A DNA stretch of 64,000 nucleotides from Cylicocyclus nassatus (taxonomy: Eukaryota; Nematoda; Chromadorea; Rhabditida; Strongylidae). The position numbers and the translations under genes are program-made. Where the stretch lies: contig CATQJL010000316.1 in NCBI GenBank assembly GCA_958299035.1, positions 14,850,347 through 14,914,346 on the forward strand, written 5' to 3'. Shown here piece by piece: positions 29,200-40,400 of this stretch; position 1 is the first letter of the stretch, and each line of letters begins with the position of its first letter. The notes beneath the pieces were generated by a model, which saw only the letters and a list, made by a program, of their open reading frames with translations, was not told the origin of the DNA and searched no databases.

Positions 29200-30330
29200 T
29201 AAACGTTCTTCAAGCGGCACTTAGGGCATAAACTTTCATTTTAAATCGTTACTATCGGTGTGTAAGTGGTACGTAGGCCAACTCGATCGTGCAGGGAAAC
29301 AGATTTTTATACGCTTGGGGCAGTTCTTATAATTTTTGAACGGTCTTCAAGCGGCACTTAGGGCATGAACTGTCTTCTAGATAAAGATAATATTGGTTTG
29401 TAAGCAGCACGTAGGGCAACTCGATCGGGCAGGGAAACAGATTTCTATACGCTTGGGGCAGTTCTTATAACTTTTAAACGGTCTTCAAGCGGCACTTAGG
29501 GCATGAACTGTCTTCTAGATATAGATATTATTGGTTTGTAAGCGGCACGTAGGGCAACTCGATCGTGCAGGGAAACAGATTTCTATACGCTTGGGGCAGT
29601 TCTTATAACTTTTAAACGGTCTTCAAGCGGCACTTAGGGGATAAATTTTCATTTTAAATAGTTATTATCGGTCTGTAAGCGGCACGTAGGGCAACTCGAT
29701 CGTGCAGGGAAACAGATTTTCATACGCTTGGGGCAGTTCTTATAATTTTTGAACGGTCTTCAAGCGGCACTTAGGGCATAAACTTTCATTTTAAATAGTT
29801 AACAACCGATCGTGCAGGGAAACAGATTTCTATACGCTTGAGGCAGTTCTTATAAGTTTTAAACGTTCTTCAAGCGGCACTTAGGGCATAAACTTTCATT
29901 TTAAATAGTTACTATCGGTCTGTAAGCGGTACGTAGGCCAACTCGATCGTGCAGGGAAACAGATTTTTATACGCTTGGGGCAGTTCTTATAATTTTTAAA
30001 CGTTCTTCAAGCGGCACTTAGGGCATAAACTTTCATTTTAAATAGTTACTATCGGTCTGTTACTATGGTCTCTATCGGTCTCTCTTACTATCGGTAAGCG
30101 GTACGTAGGCCAACTCGATCAAACAGATTTTTATACGCTTGGGGCAGTTCTTATAATTTTTAAACGTTCTTCAAGCGGCACTTAGGGCATAAACTTTCAT
30201 TTTAAATAGTTACTATCGGTCTGTTACTATGGTCTCTATCGGTCTCTCTTACTATCGGTAAGCGGTACGTAGGCCAACTCGATTGTGCAGGGATTGTAAT
30301 TTTTAAATGGTCTTCAAGCGGCACTTAGGG
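29200..30330. repeat. Diverged edge monomers of the satellite
   Basis: The last monomers carry changes absent or rare in the interior: AACGTTCTTC for AACGGTCTTC, GTGTGTAAGTGGTACG, and two successive units (near 30050 and 30225) with an extra block containing TCTCTATCGGTCTCTC. The final unit decays into the sequence leading to 30351. This is the pattern expected where homogenisation by unequal exchange is weakest. Confidence 0.8.
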
Positions 30331-30350
30331 CATGAACTGTTTTTTCGATA

Positions 30351-31112
30351 TCTTTCTTATATATAAACTGGAAGCATCCATCGAGACGGCGAAAACCATA
30401 CATTGTTCTTCCACCCTGACGCCCCCCTTCAGCGTTGCGGAGGGAGAGTTGTTGACAGTGTGAGCACGCGAGCAATCACGCTCTCTCGCAGAGGTTAAAG
30501 GCAGTGTCTCACCAAAGTTAAGGTCGCGCGGATCTTCACATAGTCTATCATAGGGACCCCCAAATAGGCCATTGCAACAAGTCCCACTCAATTTGACCCC
30601 CTCCGCGGTGAGAAAAATTCGCTCAAAGTGGTACGTGGAGAGCGAATTAGTACGCGCGGACGACTCCTTCGGTCTCCCCCCTTACGCGTTTGAACATGTC
30701 CCTCCACTTGGCCATCCACCCTCCCCTCTGTTGCTGCCACTGTGGCTGAGGCTGAAGTTGGAAGGTACAACTCGTCCACGTTGCTTCCGCGGGGCCTCCA
30801 GAAAACGGGGTTTTTGGGAACGTCGTGCGATTTTGAGCCCATACAGTGCTAGACACTGTCCGACAGGCTTGCAAAATGCAAAAATCTCGGCAACTAAATT
30901 TTGGTGAGACACTGCCTTTAAGGACGATGAGAATTCTAGAGAATCTTTCTTATATATAAACTGGAAACATCCGGCGAGACGACGAAAACCATACATTGTT
31001 CTTCCACCCTGACGCCCACCTTCAGCGTTGCGGAGGGAGAGTTGTTGACAGTGTGAGCACGCGAGAAATCACCCTCTCTCGCAGAGGTTAAGGACGACGA
31101 GAATTCTAGAGA
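30351..31112. repeat. Tandem duplication of about 170 bp, one copy split by a MITE
   Basis: Copy 1 is 30351-30498 plus 30922-30943. Copy 2 is 30944-31112. Both begin TCTTTCTTATATATAAACTGG and end GAGGTTAAGGACGA(T/C)GAG followed by AATTCTAGAGA. Copy 2 is uninterrupted at the TTAA where copy 1 carries the MITE at 30499-30917, so it preserves the empty target site. Confidence 0.88.
30499..30917. mobile_element. TTAA-flanked MITE (piggyBac/PALTTAA-like), copy 1
   Basis: A 419-bp element with terminal inverted repeats AGGCAGTGTCTCACCAAA and its complement, flanked by TTAA at 30495-30498 and 30918-30921. The adjacent duplicate (31069-31100) has the same flanks with a single TTAA. No transposase is encoded; the small reading frames inside have no support. 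TTAA duplication is characteristic of the piggyBac superfamily, so a non-autonomous relative is inferred. Confidence 0.85.
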
Positions 31113-31372
31113 AACGGTGTACTCCCATCCGCAGACAAGCTAGAGAGGAGAGAGTTGTCTCGACATTTGTCAATTGATCGCACCCTATAGGCATGCGATG
31201 ACGGCAGGTGTTTTGACTTTGCTTGCGATGACGATTGATGAAATACCGTATATTCGGTTTGATCACGGCCCTCACAGCTGTAGCATACCTACTGCTTACA
31301 GACACAGTTCCACTTCTTTTCACGTCCTTAGCTACATTCCTCCTTCATTCTAAAGACTCCCTTGCCCCCCCC

Positions 31373-31860
31373 CCTCTCCCATTCTGCATAACAGTTTGGT
31401 AGGAAATCTGAGCATTGTAATTCTTCATAGAATAGTCGTCAGAGCTCAACATTTTGTGAAATGTTGACGAAAATCCCAATCCGAAGAGCAATTGAACAGC
31501 AAAGAGTGGGTTTTTGGCACGTTCTTTCTCTGCGGCTGACCAGTTTTTAGAGCGAAAATTTTTGTTTTTTCCCATAATTTCCACCAAAGACGGTAAAAAC
31601 CTCGATTTCGACAAAATTTCAGCCAGAAAATGCCTTTGCTCCCGAGTGAAGACCAGCATGGAAGCTGTGGTCTCGCTGGTTGAGCTCCGGCAAGCCCTTT
31701 TGTGGCTGACCTGTTTTTAGAGCGAAAATTTTTGTTTTTCTCACAAGTTCCACAAAAACCTCGATTTCGACAGAACTTCAGCCGCAGAAATTCTGTCGAA
31801 ATCGAAAACACCAGCCTTCCTTTGCTCCCGGAGGAAAGACCCACCATGCATCTGCATTGG
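31373..31860. repeat. Imperfect tandem duplication (about 170-bp offset)
   Basis: GGCTGACC(A/T)GTTTTTAGAGCG followed by AAAATTTTTG occurs at about 31532 and 31702. Both copies continue through CCTCGATTTCGAC and CCTTTGCTCCCG. The second copy contains a hairpin (31762-31804) in which CGATTTCGACAGAA pairs with TTCTGTCGAAATCG. Overlapping frames on both strands reflect the repetition. No gene is recognised. Confidence 0.7.
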
Positions 31861-32099
31861 TCAGCATTTTAGGAAAGCGATTATGTTGATTTTAAGTGAG
31901 CAACGAAAGAAGCAAGTGTATCAAGTAAGTGAAATCTGGTGGTGGCATTTGGAGGGAAAGATCAGGTATTTTTTGTGTCTACCTGCAAAGTCTGATTTTG
32001 ATTTATTTAGCTTCTCCAGAGAGGAGATGTGAACACCGTTTATAGTTAGATGCAGTCCCAACTAAGCAAATACTAATGTATCTGCCCCGACCCACTTAC

Positions 32100-32120
32100 A
32101 GCGGCCCGTAGGGCCGCTAG
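32100..32120 (+). mobile_element. Helitron-like 3' terminus (hairpin plus CTAG)
   Basis: AGCGGCCC-GTA-GGGCCGCT is a perfect 8-bp stem with a 3-nt loop, ending directly in CTAG followed by T. A short GC-rich hairpin next to a CTRR end is typical of Helitron 3' ends. The TCTTATATATAAAC motifs near 30353 and 30945 resemble the start of the element at 52508 and could be 5' ends. No Rep/helicase gene is present, so this would be a non-autonomous remnant. Confidence 0.4.
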
Positions 32121-32369
32121 TTCATATATCAGTTCACTGTAACGCCATTAAAAAAGATGGATACTGTTCTGGAGGGACTGCTACTGCCTACTTTGCATAT
32201 CATCACCACGGTGAAGGTTTCACCAAACAAAATATGCTAGGACACATGTCAATATGTGTTGTGTATTGCGGTGGACAGTATTTACAGAGTGGAAAGTAGA
32301 GATAAAAAGATAAGGCAAAGATATTTTCCCAGAAACAAGATATCTTTTAATAAGGTTATAATCTATTTA

Positions 32370-33171
32370 TTAGGCTGGAAACCAAGTTTTGCAACTGGTT
32401 TCACAACTTCACTCTCTTTGGATATGGCGCACTCAAACTTTGGCATTATGTAGAAGGCAATGTGAGCTACAAGTTAGCACAAATTGTCTAAATTTTGAAC
32501 ACCAAATAGAAAAGGCATTTTTCGAAAACTAGTGAAATTTGAGAATTTTGGGGGTTTCAAGGTAAAATGAAGCCTTTAGCAGCCTAGACCATGCGCAGTA
32601 ATCCGAATTCGTCTACAAATTATTGCTGGAGGTTGAATCCTTTGGCCTAGTAGGAAAGAAACAAAATTTAGGGGCAGTCGAGATTTGGCGTCCTCATAAA
32701 TTCGAACGAGTCGATGTACGCAAAAGCTGATGGGGACGACCGTCAATGACTAAAGAGTCCGAAGCTCAAATTTTGCCGACCATTACATACTAAGGTTATT
32801 TGACCTGCCAAACGCGAATATCACATTCATTTGTTGATTCAACGCCTTTTTCTTGTTTATGGTGAGACCCCATATCGTACACCTACAGTAATCCTACAAA
32901 AAGCCCTTATCACGCAATTTCACTATCGTTTTCGTGATCAGCATGTCGGATAACACCCCTGTGCCAAGTTTCAGCCAAATCCGTCAAACTTTGAATTTTT
33001 CCCCTTCATACCATGCACCTACCGTAACCCTCACTGCGAAGTCAGAATTTGGTAGGACCGCAGCTGCGCTTGTAGCTTGCGTAATAACCAACGCAGTGGC
33101 AAAATTTGAGTACGCCATGTTGAGTGAGGGGAAGTTATGAGAGCAGTTGCAAAACTTAGTTTCCAACCTAA
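32370..33171. mobile_element. Mariner-like MITE (TTAGGTTGGAAACTAAGTT family), copy 1
   Basis: An 802-bp element beginning TTAGGCTGGAAACCAAGTTTT and ending AAAACTTAGTTTCCAACCTAA, flanked by TA on both sides (32368-32369 and 33172-33173). The internal sequence matches the copies at 47512-48308 and 54424-55222, for example the stretch around ATCAGCATGTC and CCAAGTTTCAGCCAAATC. It has no intact transposase. TA target and TTAGGTTG-like ends fit a mariner-derived MITE. Confidence 0.8.
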
Positions 33172-35710
33172 TATTTACATATTATATTATATATATTGCT
33201 ATATTTTGAAGTCTCAATAGAAGCTGATTAGAATCCTTAAACCACTGAGCAACGAACATTTTTGGAGCGCACTATAACTAAAGGTAACTTGAGCTATCAA
33301 AAAGGGTAATGCTCTTTTCTTCCAACTGCAGTGGGTTTAGCGTAAAGCTAATTTCTGAAACTTTCAAAAAAATTCGAGTGCTAAAGGTTGCCGTACCTTG
33401 ATTGAATAAGAAACTTTGTGAGATTTGGCGTATTCCGTTTTCGACTATACTCTTTCACAAACCATCAAAAATTTTTTTTGAGTTTCTTTTAGGACCGGAA
33501 CTCAAAAAATAGGGATTATTCGTATAATCATGGACCGCACTTTAACACACGTACTCCCAAAGCAGTCGCAAATATACGCCCTCCTAGGTGCCTTAGTCCT
33601 TTAGCAAATGAAACTCAGCATCCATGTCGAAAACAACTTGGTACACACTAAAATTACACGAGGAAAACCTCGGTAAGATCTGGTCCAAAAAGGAGTGCCT
33701 GCAGCACGACTAGGGGGACAATCGGTGTTAAGTTCCGAATTTTGGTAGAACGTCGAGCGGTGACACACTTCGTAATCAGAGTTTTTTGGTAAATGACATC
33801 TAGCTTGGCGCGAGTCACACTGTGATGATAGCAACAGATTAGATTGATATTTACCTTTATCAGCTGTTTAGCACGATTTACAACCCTTTATTCTATTTGT
33901 GCTTTTGATCTCTTAAAGTTACCAAAAACATCTGTCTACACAAAAGGACGGTACCCCATACCAATACTGTGCAAGTACCCTACTCCATGTTATCTTACTG
34001 GTGATGGCAAAAAGAGCCTGTAGATTCCGCCAGATCTGCCAAATTTGTATAAAAAGCCCGAAAGTGCCGAGGAAGCCAGAAGTGCTGAAATTCTCTTCAC
34101 GCTCACCTTTCGGCGCGAGTTCAGCTCCTTGTTTGATACAGGATTTTTTCGGGCCTCAAATATGGGTCCCAAACACGCAGTCCGCAGGGCCGACCTCGAA
34201 TGCCGCTTCAGTGCTATGCTGTACTCTCAACAACCCCCTACTTCATATTTTTTCATTCAAAATCAATTTTGCGACCACAATACTCGTGGCATCATACGAA
34301 AATAGAACAAAGATTGTACACGCAGGAAACTTGATCGGCCTTCTGATAGACTAATTTAACGGAAAAAAATGGCGTTCTTATGAAGCTAGTGAGTCATAAT
34401 TCGGCAGTTGCTTGACACAATGTGATATATCAATAACGTATGGCAAGTATTTGTGCTGAAGAAGCAAAAATTGCAAATATATATATAAAGTACGATAACG
34501 ACCTATTATTTGGCCACTTTTATAATATAATGGCTGAGGACCTAAGTTTCTATACTGCTGAAATATTTTTGAAAATTTCGCAAAAATTGCCCCATACTTC
34601 TGCTTGCTACTCAAGTACTCAATTATTTTTTGACAACCATCTGAACATCAGTGGTGATATCAGTTTCTGCCATGTATCGATTGATCTCGTCATACTCTTA
34701 TCTACATAACGGTGGATCTATGCATCATTCTTGTGAAGAATTCACTGAAATTGAATCATACATACTGCTTGATAAGACTCCCGTTCTTTTCACCAAAGAA
34801 GCTTATCTCCTTTGTAACATACTTTTTAGGGAGAGGGGGGGGGGGGAGCCATACTATGGAGTATGTAGCAATTGTGATCTAAGGTCAAGCACCTTTTTTT
34901 AAGAAAAACAAGCGCACGATGGAAGCAGATGCCGATCCGCGAATCGCAATCGCACTGTTGAGCTTGCAAAAAAGTCTTTCAATTCATTTTCACTAAAAAA
35001 AGAACGATTCTTTGTAGGAAAAACAATTTTTAAGATTTTACTGAACATTTGTACCTCTTAACTATAACAAAACTGCACCAACTTCATCGCGACGCCAGCT
35101 GCTCAAAACTCCAATTTCTTTGCACATTAATTTTCCACTAGAGCAACTGTACATTATGGGGGGGAGGGGCTCGTTACGTGCGGGCTGCCAAATGGAAAAG
35201 TCACAACGCGGCGTTACAGTAACTGTGCGCGGGGAGCAGCAGATACCACTAGATTATCAATGCTTCTTCTATATTGTTAGTCTTTAACCTTCTTCGATTT
35301 GTGTCTTTTTTGTCCTTTAAAGAGCTCACTTTACAACCTTTTGTGGAACTCCAAAAAAATTAAGTAAAACTAATATGAGAATAGTCTGTGAAAAAATTGA
35401 GCAAAACTAATATGAGAATAGTCTGTGAACCTCAACAAAGGGTGAGAAACTGAAAGACTATGTCCTGCGGATCATGCTGTCTGAAATCCCCGAGTGCGGT
35501 CACTGGCAGCCTGTCGCGCGCGACGTTTTCCCATTGGCAGCGCGCACGTAACGATACGCCCCCTATTATAGGTGCTGATTTACGTGATTTCTTAGAATAT
35601 TTCTACGAGAATACGAAATCGTTGAAAAGTGCAGCCAAAAACAAATCAAATGTGTGCGTCACTTACATAACTCTGTCAATATCTCAGAAACTACACATTC
35701 CGTCGTGCTT
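33172..35710. other. Gene-poor intergenic DNA
   Basis: AT-rich DNA with G/C homopolymer runs (near 34835 and 35158) and a short local duplication near 35360-35430 (AAACTAATATGAGAATAGTC twice). Reading frames are short (117 codons at most, 34001-34354), overlap on both strands and show no recognisable domain or splice-supported continuation. No gene is called. Confidence 0.6.
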
Positions 35711-36000
35711 ATGAATTACTAGCTGCATACCTGGCTTCGCCTGTGTCAATACATAAATGCTTAGAAAATCTACGAAATCGATAAAGGCAATTGATGTCCT
35801 AGAATCATACTGTATTTCTGATCCAATTCCTAGCTCCGTAGCTCAAACATTGCAAAAATCGATAAAATCGATATCGATCGATAACAAGAAGCAGCCTACG
35901 AAACTCGCCCGCCCTGAAGTGTCTTTACAGTAGTTTTCAATTCTGAGTCTTACATTCGCGTTACTAAGGTCGCGAGCCGCCCCGCCGCCGCTTTGACGCG
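35711..36000 (-). mobile_element. Helitron/foldback-like remnant
   Basis: Read on the minus strand the segment ends GCGAAGCCAGGTATGCAGCTAG at 35711, resembling the end of the element at 52508-52984 (GGGTAAGCCAGCTAGTAG). It also shares an interior tract around AAAATCGATAAAATCGAT and ATCGATCGAT with that element. The other end is not resolved. Confidence 0.4.
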
Positions 36001-36835
36001 TTCGCGAAAGTGTTTCAGAAGCGTTCCCAAGCTCGTCAACCATTAATGCTTATAGATACAGTATTTTCCCACGCCTCAAGCATGGGGAAATACCTATCCG
36101 TGGAGGTCAAACATGGCGAGAGACGCAAGCAAGGCGGCTTGTATAAGGCGCCTATCGTGACATTTAGAATGAAAGCCCCTGTATGCAAAATTTGGCCCGG
36201 ATGAGTCCAAAAATAGACATGCTACACATACATACCAAAAATAAACATTTAACTCTACAAATTAAATCACTTATTTAGTTTCTTAATTGAAATCTTCGCC
36301 TTCATGTGACAAGCTATAGGCAGCATTTTTGCTTGGGTCTGTTGTAAAAACTGACATAAAATAGTATAAGCGTCTTTGTTTACGTACTACTACATGATTG
36401 CTCAACTGAGCTCAAATATGGTCTTGACTATAACATAACTAAATGGAAATCTAAAAGGTTTGAATCTTTAGAATTTATCTTCTAAACAAATATTGCTGTC
36501 GTCGTCATCTGACTCAGTTCACTTGAAAAAATAAAAGTACGCTTTTGTGTTGATAATGGTTTCCAAAGATTTTGTACTTGGAAAAAAAAATCCAAAAGGC
36601 TTATAACTACACAGACGGCGATTTCTTTCAACTGCAATTTCAGCAACTTCTACGCATAATGAAAACATTTCATAAGCGTATAAGTAAAAAGAAAACTTTT
36701 GAAATCACCCAACATATTCTAGGCACTAAGCACACCATTTTATCTCCTATCATCCTTAATGCATTGTCAGGGCACAAGTGGTCCCTCAGACTCCAAAAAG
36801 AGAGAACTGCGTAAAAAAATGATGCGTTATCTTAA
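36001..36835. other. Intergenic DNA upstream of gene A
   Basis: No gene or repeat boundary was resolved. A frame at 36572-36814 (80 codons) is AT-rich, has no recognised motif and has no phase-compatible link to gene A. Confidence 0.5.
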
Positions 36836-37294
36836 AGGGAAAGTTCCCAAGTCAGCTCGGCCAACCCGGATGAGTCATATATCACCGTAACGGGCTTGAA
36901 ACGCTGATTCCAAACCTGCTTTCCTTTTCTGCGGAGCGACTTTCCGAGAGAAGTTATGAGCGTTTAAATGTCTAAATTTGTCATGTTCAAAGTGGCTTAA
37001 AATCACTTGAAACCTGTAAAACAACACCTAACGAAATTTCATTATCTGTATTCCGTCCTTGTAATCAATATACTTGATACAAAACTGATAAATCACTTTC
37101 ATGTGTTATTGTACAGGTTTCGCCAACTTTAAGCCGCTTAAATCATGACAAATTTGGATTTTTAAACGCTTATAACTTCTCTCGGAAATTCGCTCCACAG
37201 AAAAGAAAGGCAGATTTGGAATCAGCGTTTCAAGCCCGTTACGGTGATATATGACTCATCCGGGTTGGCCGAGCTGACTTGGGAACTCTCCCTC
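36836..37294. mobile_element. Palindromic TTAA-type MITE just upstream of gene A
   Basis: A 459-bp near-palindrome: AGGGAAAGTTCCCAAGTCAG at the left and its imperfect complement ending CTTGGGAACTCTCCCT at the right, with arms of about 200 bp. The left flank is TTAA (36832-36835); the right flank is TTAG (37295-37298), an apparent mutated duplicate. It lies about 110 bp before the gene A start codon, in the likely promoter, 5' UTR or an upstream intron. Confidence 0.75.
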
Positions 37295-37384
37295 GTTAGC
37301 CCTTCTGGGGCGACACTCATCTTTGAATCTTTACTTCCTTGTTGCACCAGTTGCGGTAAAAGATCACTATAATGATTTTGTTTC

Positions 37385-37398
37385 AGCCTGTATTACAG
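37385..37398 (+). promoter_or_regulatory. Splice acceptor two bases before the gene A start codon
   Basis: CTGTATTACAG ends 2 nt before ATG 37401. In nematodes a 3' splice site this close to the start is often a spliced-leader trans-splice site. It could equally be the acceptor of an intron after an unseen upstream exon. Confidence 0.35.
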
Positions 37399-37400
37399 TA

Positions 37401-40400
37401 ATGGTTCGAAAATCCCCATCTTTATCATATCACTTTGTTGGAATTTTGGACGCTCTAGATTATTTATATTTTGGAGCAGTAGAAACTGTAGGTAAACTAC
37501 TGATCACAACAGCTGTTTAGTGATAATGCTTCAAATATTTTAGAAGAGTGTAAATTACGACTGGGAAAGCGTTTATTCATGACTCTTGTTGCTGCTGTGA
37601 TAATCATAGCACTCGCTATACTCATTGCCATTATTGTCAGTATTATTAAATCAAATTCGAATTCAGAATCAGGTAAGCGAGTAGGCATCCCACACATGTT
37701 GTAACATGTCTGCTACATTCTTCCTTTGATTACCCGAACACAATTTTGTAATGGAAGAAAGCTTTGAAATTACGAACTTTTGATTTTCTAATTTACCGCA
37801 TTCCACCTGCAGTGCAAGCACACTATATTAAGCGAAAAATCTACCCGACTTTATCGCAAGTTGCGCATCAGGTTGAATTACAGTCTGCGTCAATGAGTAT
37901 TTGTCTTTTCTACCATATGCCGACATTCACGCTTCAGCTCTGCATACGGGAGAAAAGACTTACAGGGCTCCTTAATTGCAGAGTCGTTTGCACCAGCGGT
38001 CGCGCCGCGCCCGGGCATCAATGGCGCCGCCTCGATCGATGGCGGCGGCGGCGGCAAAATGCACGGGCGCGACGCGCTCGCGCGACCGCTGGTGCAAACG
38101 ACTCTGCAATTTAGGAGCCCTGTATACGCATTGGCTGTAAACTTGGCTGCAACAAAGTATATTCATTCCGCGTTGCAAAGGGTACGAAACATTGCGAACA
38201 GCACATAAATCTCAAATCCCAACCCTGTCCAATACTGCCTCTGAGGGGACATCCACAGTAAGAAAACGAAAGTAGATAATTTTTTAGTGAAGAAAGACTT
38301 TTTTTAAGTCATAGTAGCATCTCCTTGAAGCGTAGCTCACAATGGGTCAAGAAAGAGATGATACATCATCATTACAGGAAAATTAAACGAAAAGTCAACA
38401 ACACTGGCACCCACAGAAACGCACCCTGTCTCTTCTATCATCACATCCTTAGCGTCTTCTGCACCTACTAAAGCCACCAGCAACTCCACGACTAGGCCGC
38501 CAAGCTGTAAGTCCTACTTATTCATTACTCACTAATTAATAATTATTGATTGGCTGTTACTTACTAATTCTACTCAATTGCGAAATAGATACAGTGCCGC
38601 TTGGCTCGCTATAAAAAATAACGCCTTTGGTGAAATTGCTAATGTCTCGATGAAAGCAGACATAAGTAATTTCTTGGCAGAAGTTAGCCCATTTTTGATG
38701 GTGGCATTTGCATAACCAATTCTTATTTTGGTAATAGTAACTTTGCACATAATAATTCGATAAAAACTTCGGAAAGTTATAAGATTATGCGCACTTGCTT
38801 AATTGTACATAAGTTTGCACCTGAGTAAGCGAAGCACTGTTAGCAGTTCCGAAGTGATGATGTTTTTGCCAAAATTTTGGTGCAAATGGTACGGACGCAA
38901 TCGCGCGGAGAGCACGAATATTTTAATAGTTCAAAAACTGATAAATTCAATAAATGAAGATAAAAGTGTTTCTGCTAAGCAGAGCTTTTTGAAAGTTAGC
39001 TGGTACAGTTTTGGCACAGCGCCAGCACAGGTGACTGTTTTCGCTGTCGAGGGGGAAAGTTTTCTTGTAATGCTGCGTGTGCAACACTTCAAGAGTATAG
39101 TAAAAAAACTTCTTAAAAAGCATATATGAGAATAAAGATGGGTTAAGGTAGCTTTAATACAAGTATGGCTCCTGAATGAGAGTCATGGCAAATAAGTCCT
39201 ACGAATGCCTTCTATATTAATTTATTTATTCATGATTAGACTTACAGTGTACCGAGAAAAAAAAGGAGGAGTCTCTATAAACTATAGGAGTATAGATAAT
39301 TATCTATTAGGTTGATTCATAATTAATGCACGTTTTGAATTTCAACCGCAATAAGTCATACACTTTTCATTCTTACATAGGCTTCTAATTACCATTGGAT
39401 AGAGCAAAGCAAGCTCTACAAGATGGCACTCATATCTTTGCGCCAAGCCCAATCCACGGAGAGTTCGAACTCAAAATCTAAAGATTTCCAAATGCCCAAA
39501 AAATCGAAAAAAATCAGATCTTCGTCCAAATAATTTCTACGGACCTCCCACTCGCTCACATCAATACTATCGATATCTGATATCCATATGTGCGATTGCC
39601 GTATTTTTTCCTTGACTAGAAATTGAGAAAACGAGAATTTCCCTGATTTTCTCAAAGCAATGCTGAGCCGTTTTTGCATATGTAGTTCTATACTACAAGC
39701 CTAGGCAAGCATAACTGTAGGTTTTCAGCCTATTTCGAATGGTACTTTTCGAGAAATGTCGATTTTAGCACTGAAACTGAAACGAAAAAATCCAAATTCG
39801 TTATTTTTCGAAAACTACCGCTTGGAATGGGCTGAAAATCTACAGTTATACTTATCTAGGCTTGTAGTATAGAACTACATATGCAAAAACGGCTCAGCAT
39901 TGCTTTGAGAAAATCAGGGAAATTTTCGTTATCTCAGTTTCTAACCAAGGGAAAAATACGGCAATCGCACATATGGATATCAGATAGCGATAGTATTGAT
40001 GTGAGCGAGTGGGAGGTTCGTAGAAATTATTTGGACGAAGATCTGATTTTTTTCGATTTTTTGGGCATTTGGAAATCTTTAGATTTTGAGTTCGAACTCT
40101 CCGTGGATTGAGCATGGCGCAAAGACATGAGTGCCATCTTGTAGAGCTTGCTTTGCTCTATCCAATGGTACTTTGAAGCCTATATAAGAATGAAAAGTGT
40201 ATGACTTACTGCGGTTGAAATTCAAAACGTGCATTAATTATGAATCAACCTAATATAAACTCTTCTTTCCGCATTGTCCCGTTTACATCTTCTAAAATGT
40301 TTGTTTGAAACTAGTTAATTAAGAAATGAGTTGAGAAAAGTTATGAAGTCTTGCCATTTTTGAAATGGAATGCAAAGCCCTGTGTTAAGTTTTTATGAAT

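Larger units (their letters stand above)
1..30330. repeat. Satellite DNA array, about 138-bp monomer with 110-bp short form
   Basis: About 30.3 kb of head-to-tail repeats with no non-repetitive interruption, roughly 230 monomers at an average near 131 bp. Using ATACGCTTGG as a phase marker, starts fall at 1, 139, 277, 414, 524, 661, 770 and 906, so periods are 138, 138, 137, 110, 137, 109 and 136. Subtypes differ after AGCGGCACTTAGGG: CATTAACTG, CATGAACTG, GATAAATTTTC and CATAAACTTTC. The CATAAACTTTC type joins directly to GCAACCGATCG and is the short form. Every frame is stop-rich and no gene is present. The array continues past the left edge of the window. Confidence 0.97.

Noticed and set aside
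1..30330. CRISPR-like array
   Set aside because: Units are directly contiguous and variable subtypes recur; there are no unique spacers, no cas genes and the host is eukaryotic.
30572..30907. Overlapping frames on both strands
   Set aside because: They fall within the TTAA MITE, have no motif and overlap each other.
38803..39129. 108-codon plus-strand frame
   Set aside because: Lies in an intron of gene A; the corresponding right-arm sequence (about 62690-62990) has indels and no equivalent frame.
39416..40111. Two near-identical 76-87 codon frames on opposite strands
   Set aside because: They are the two arms of the palindromic MITE at 39307-40253.
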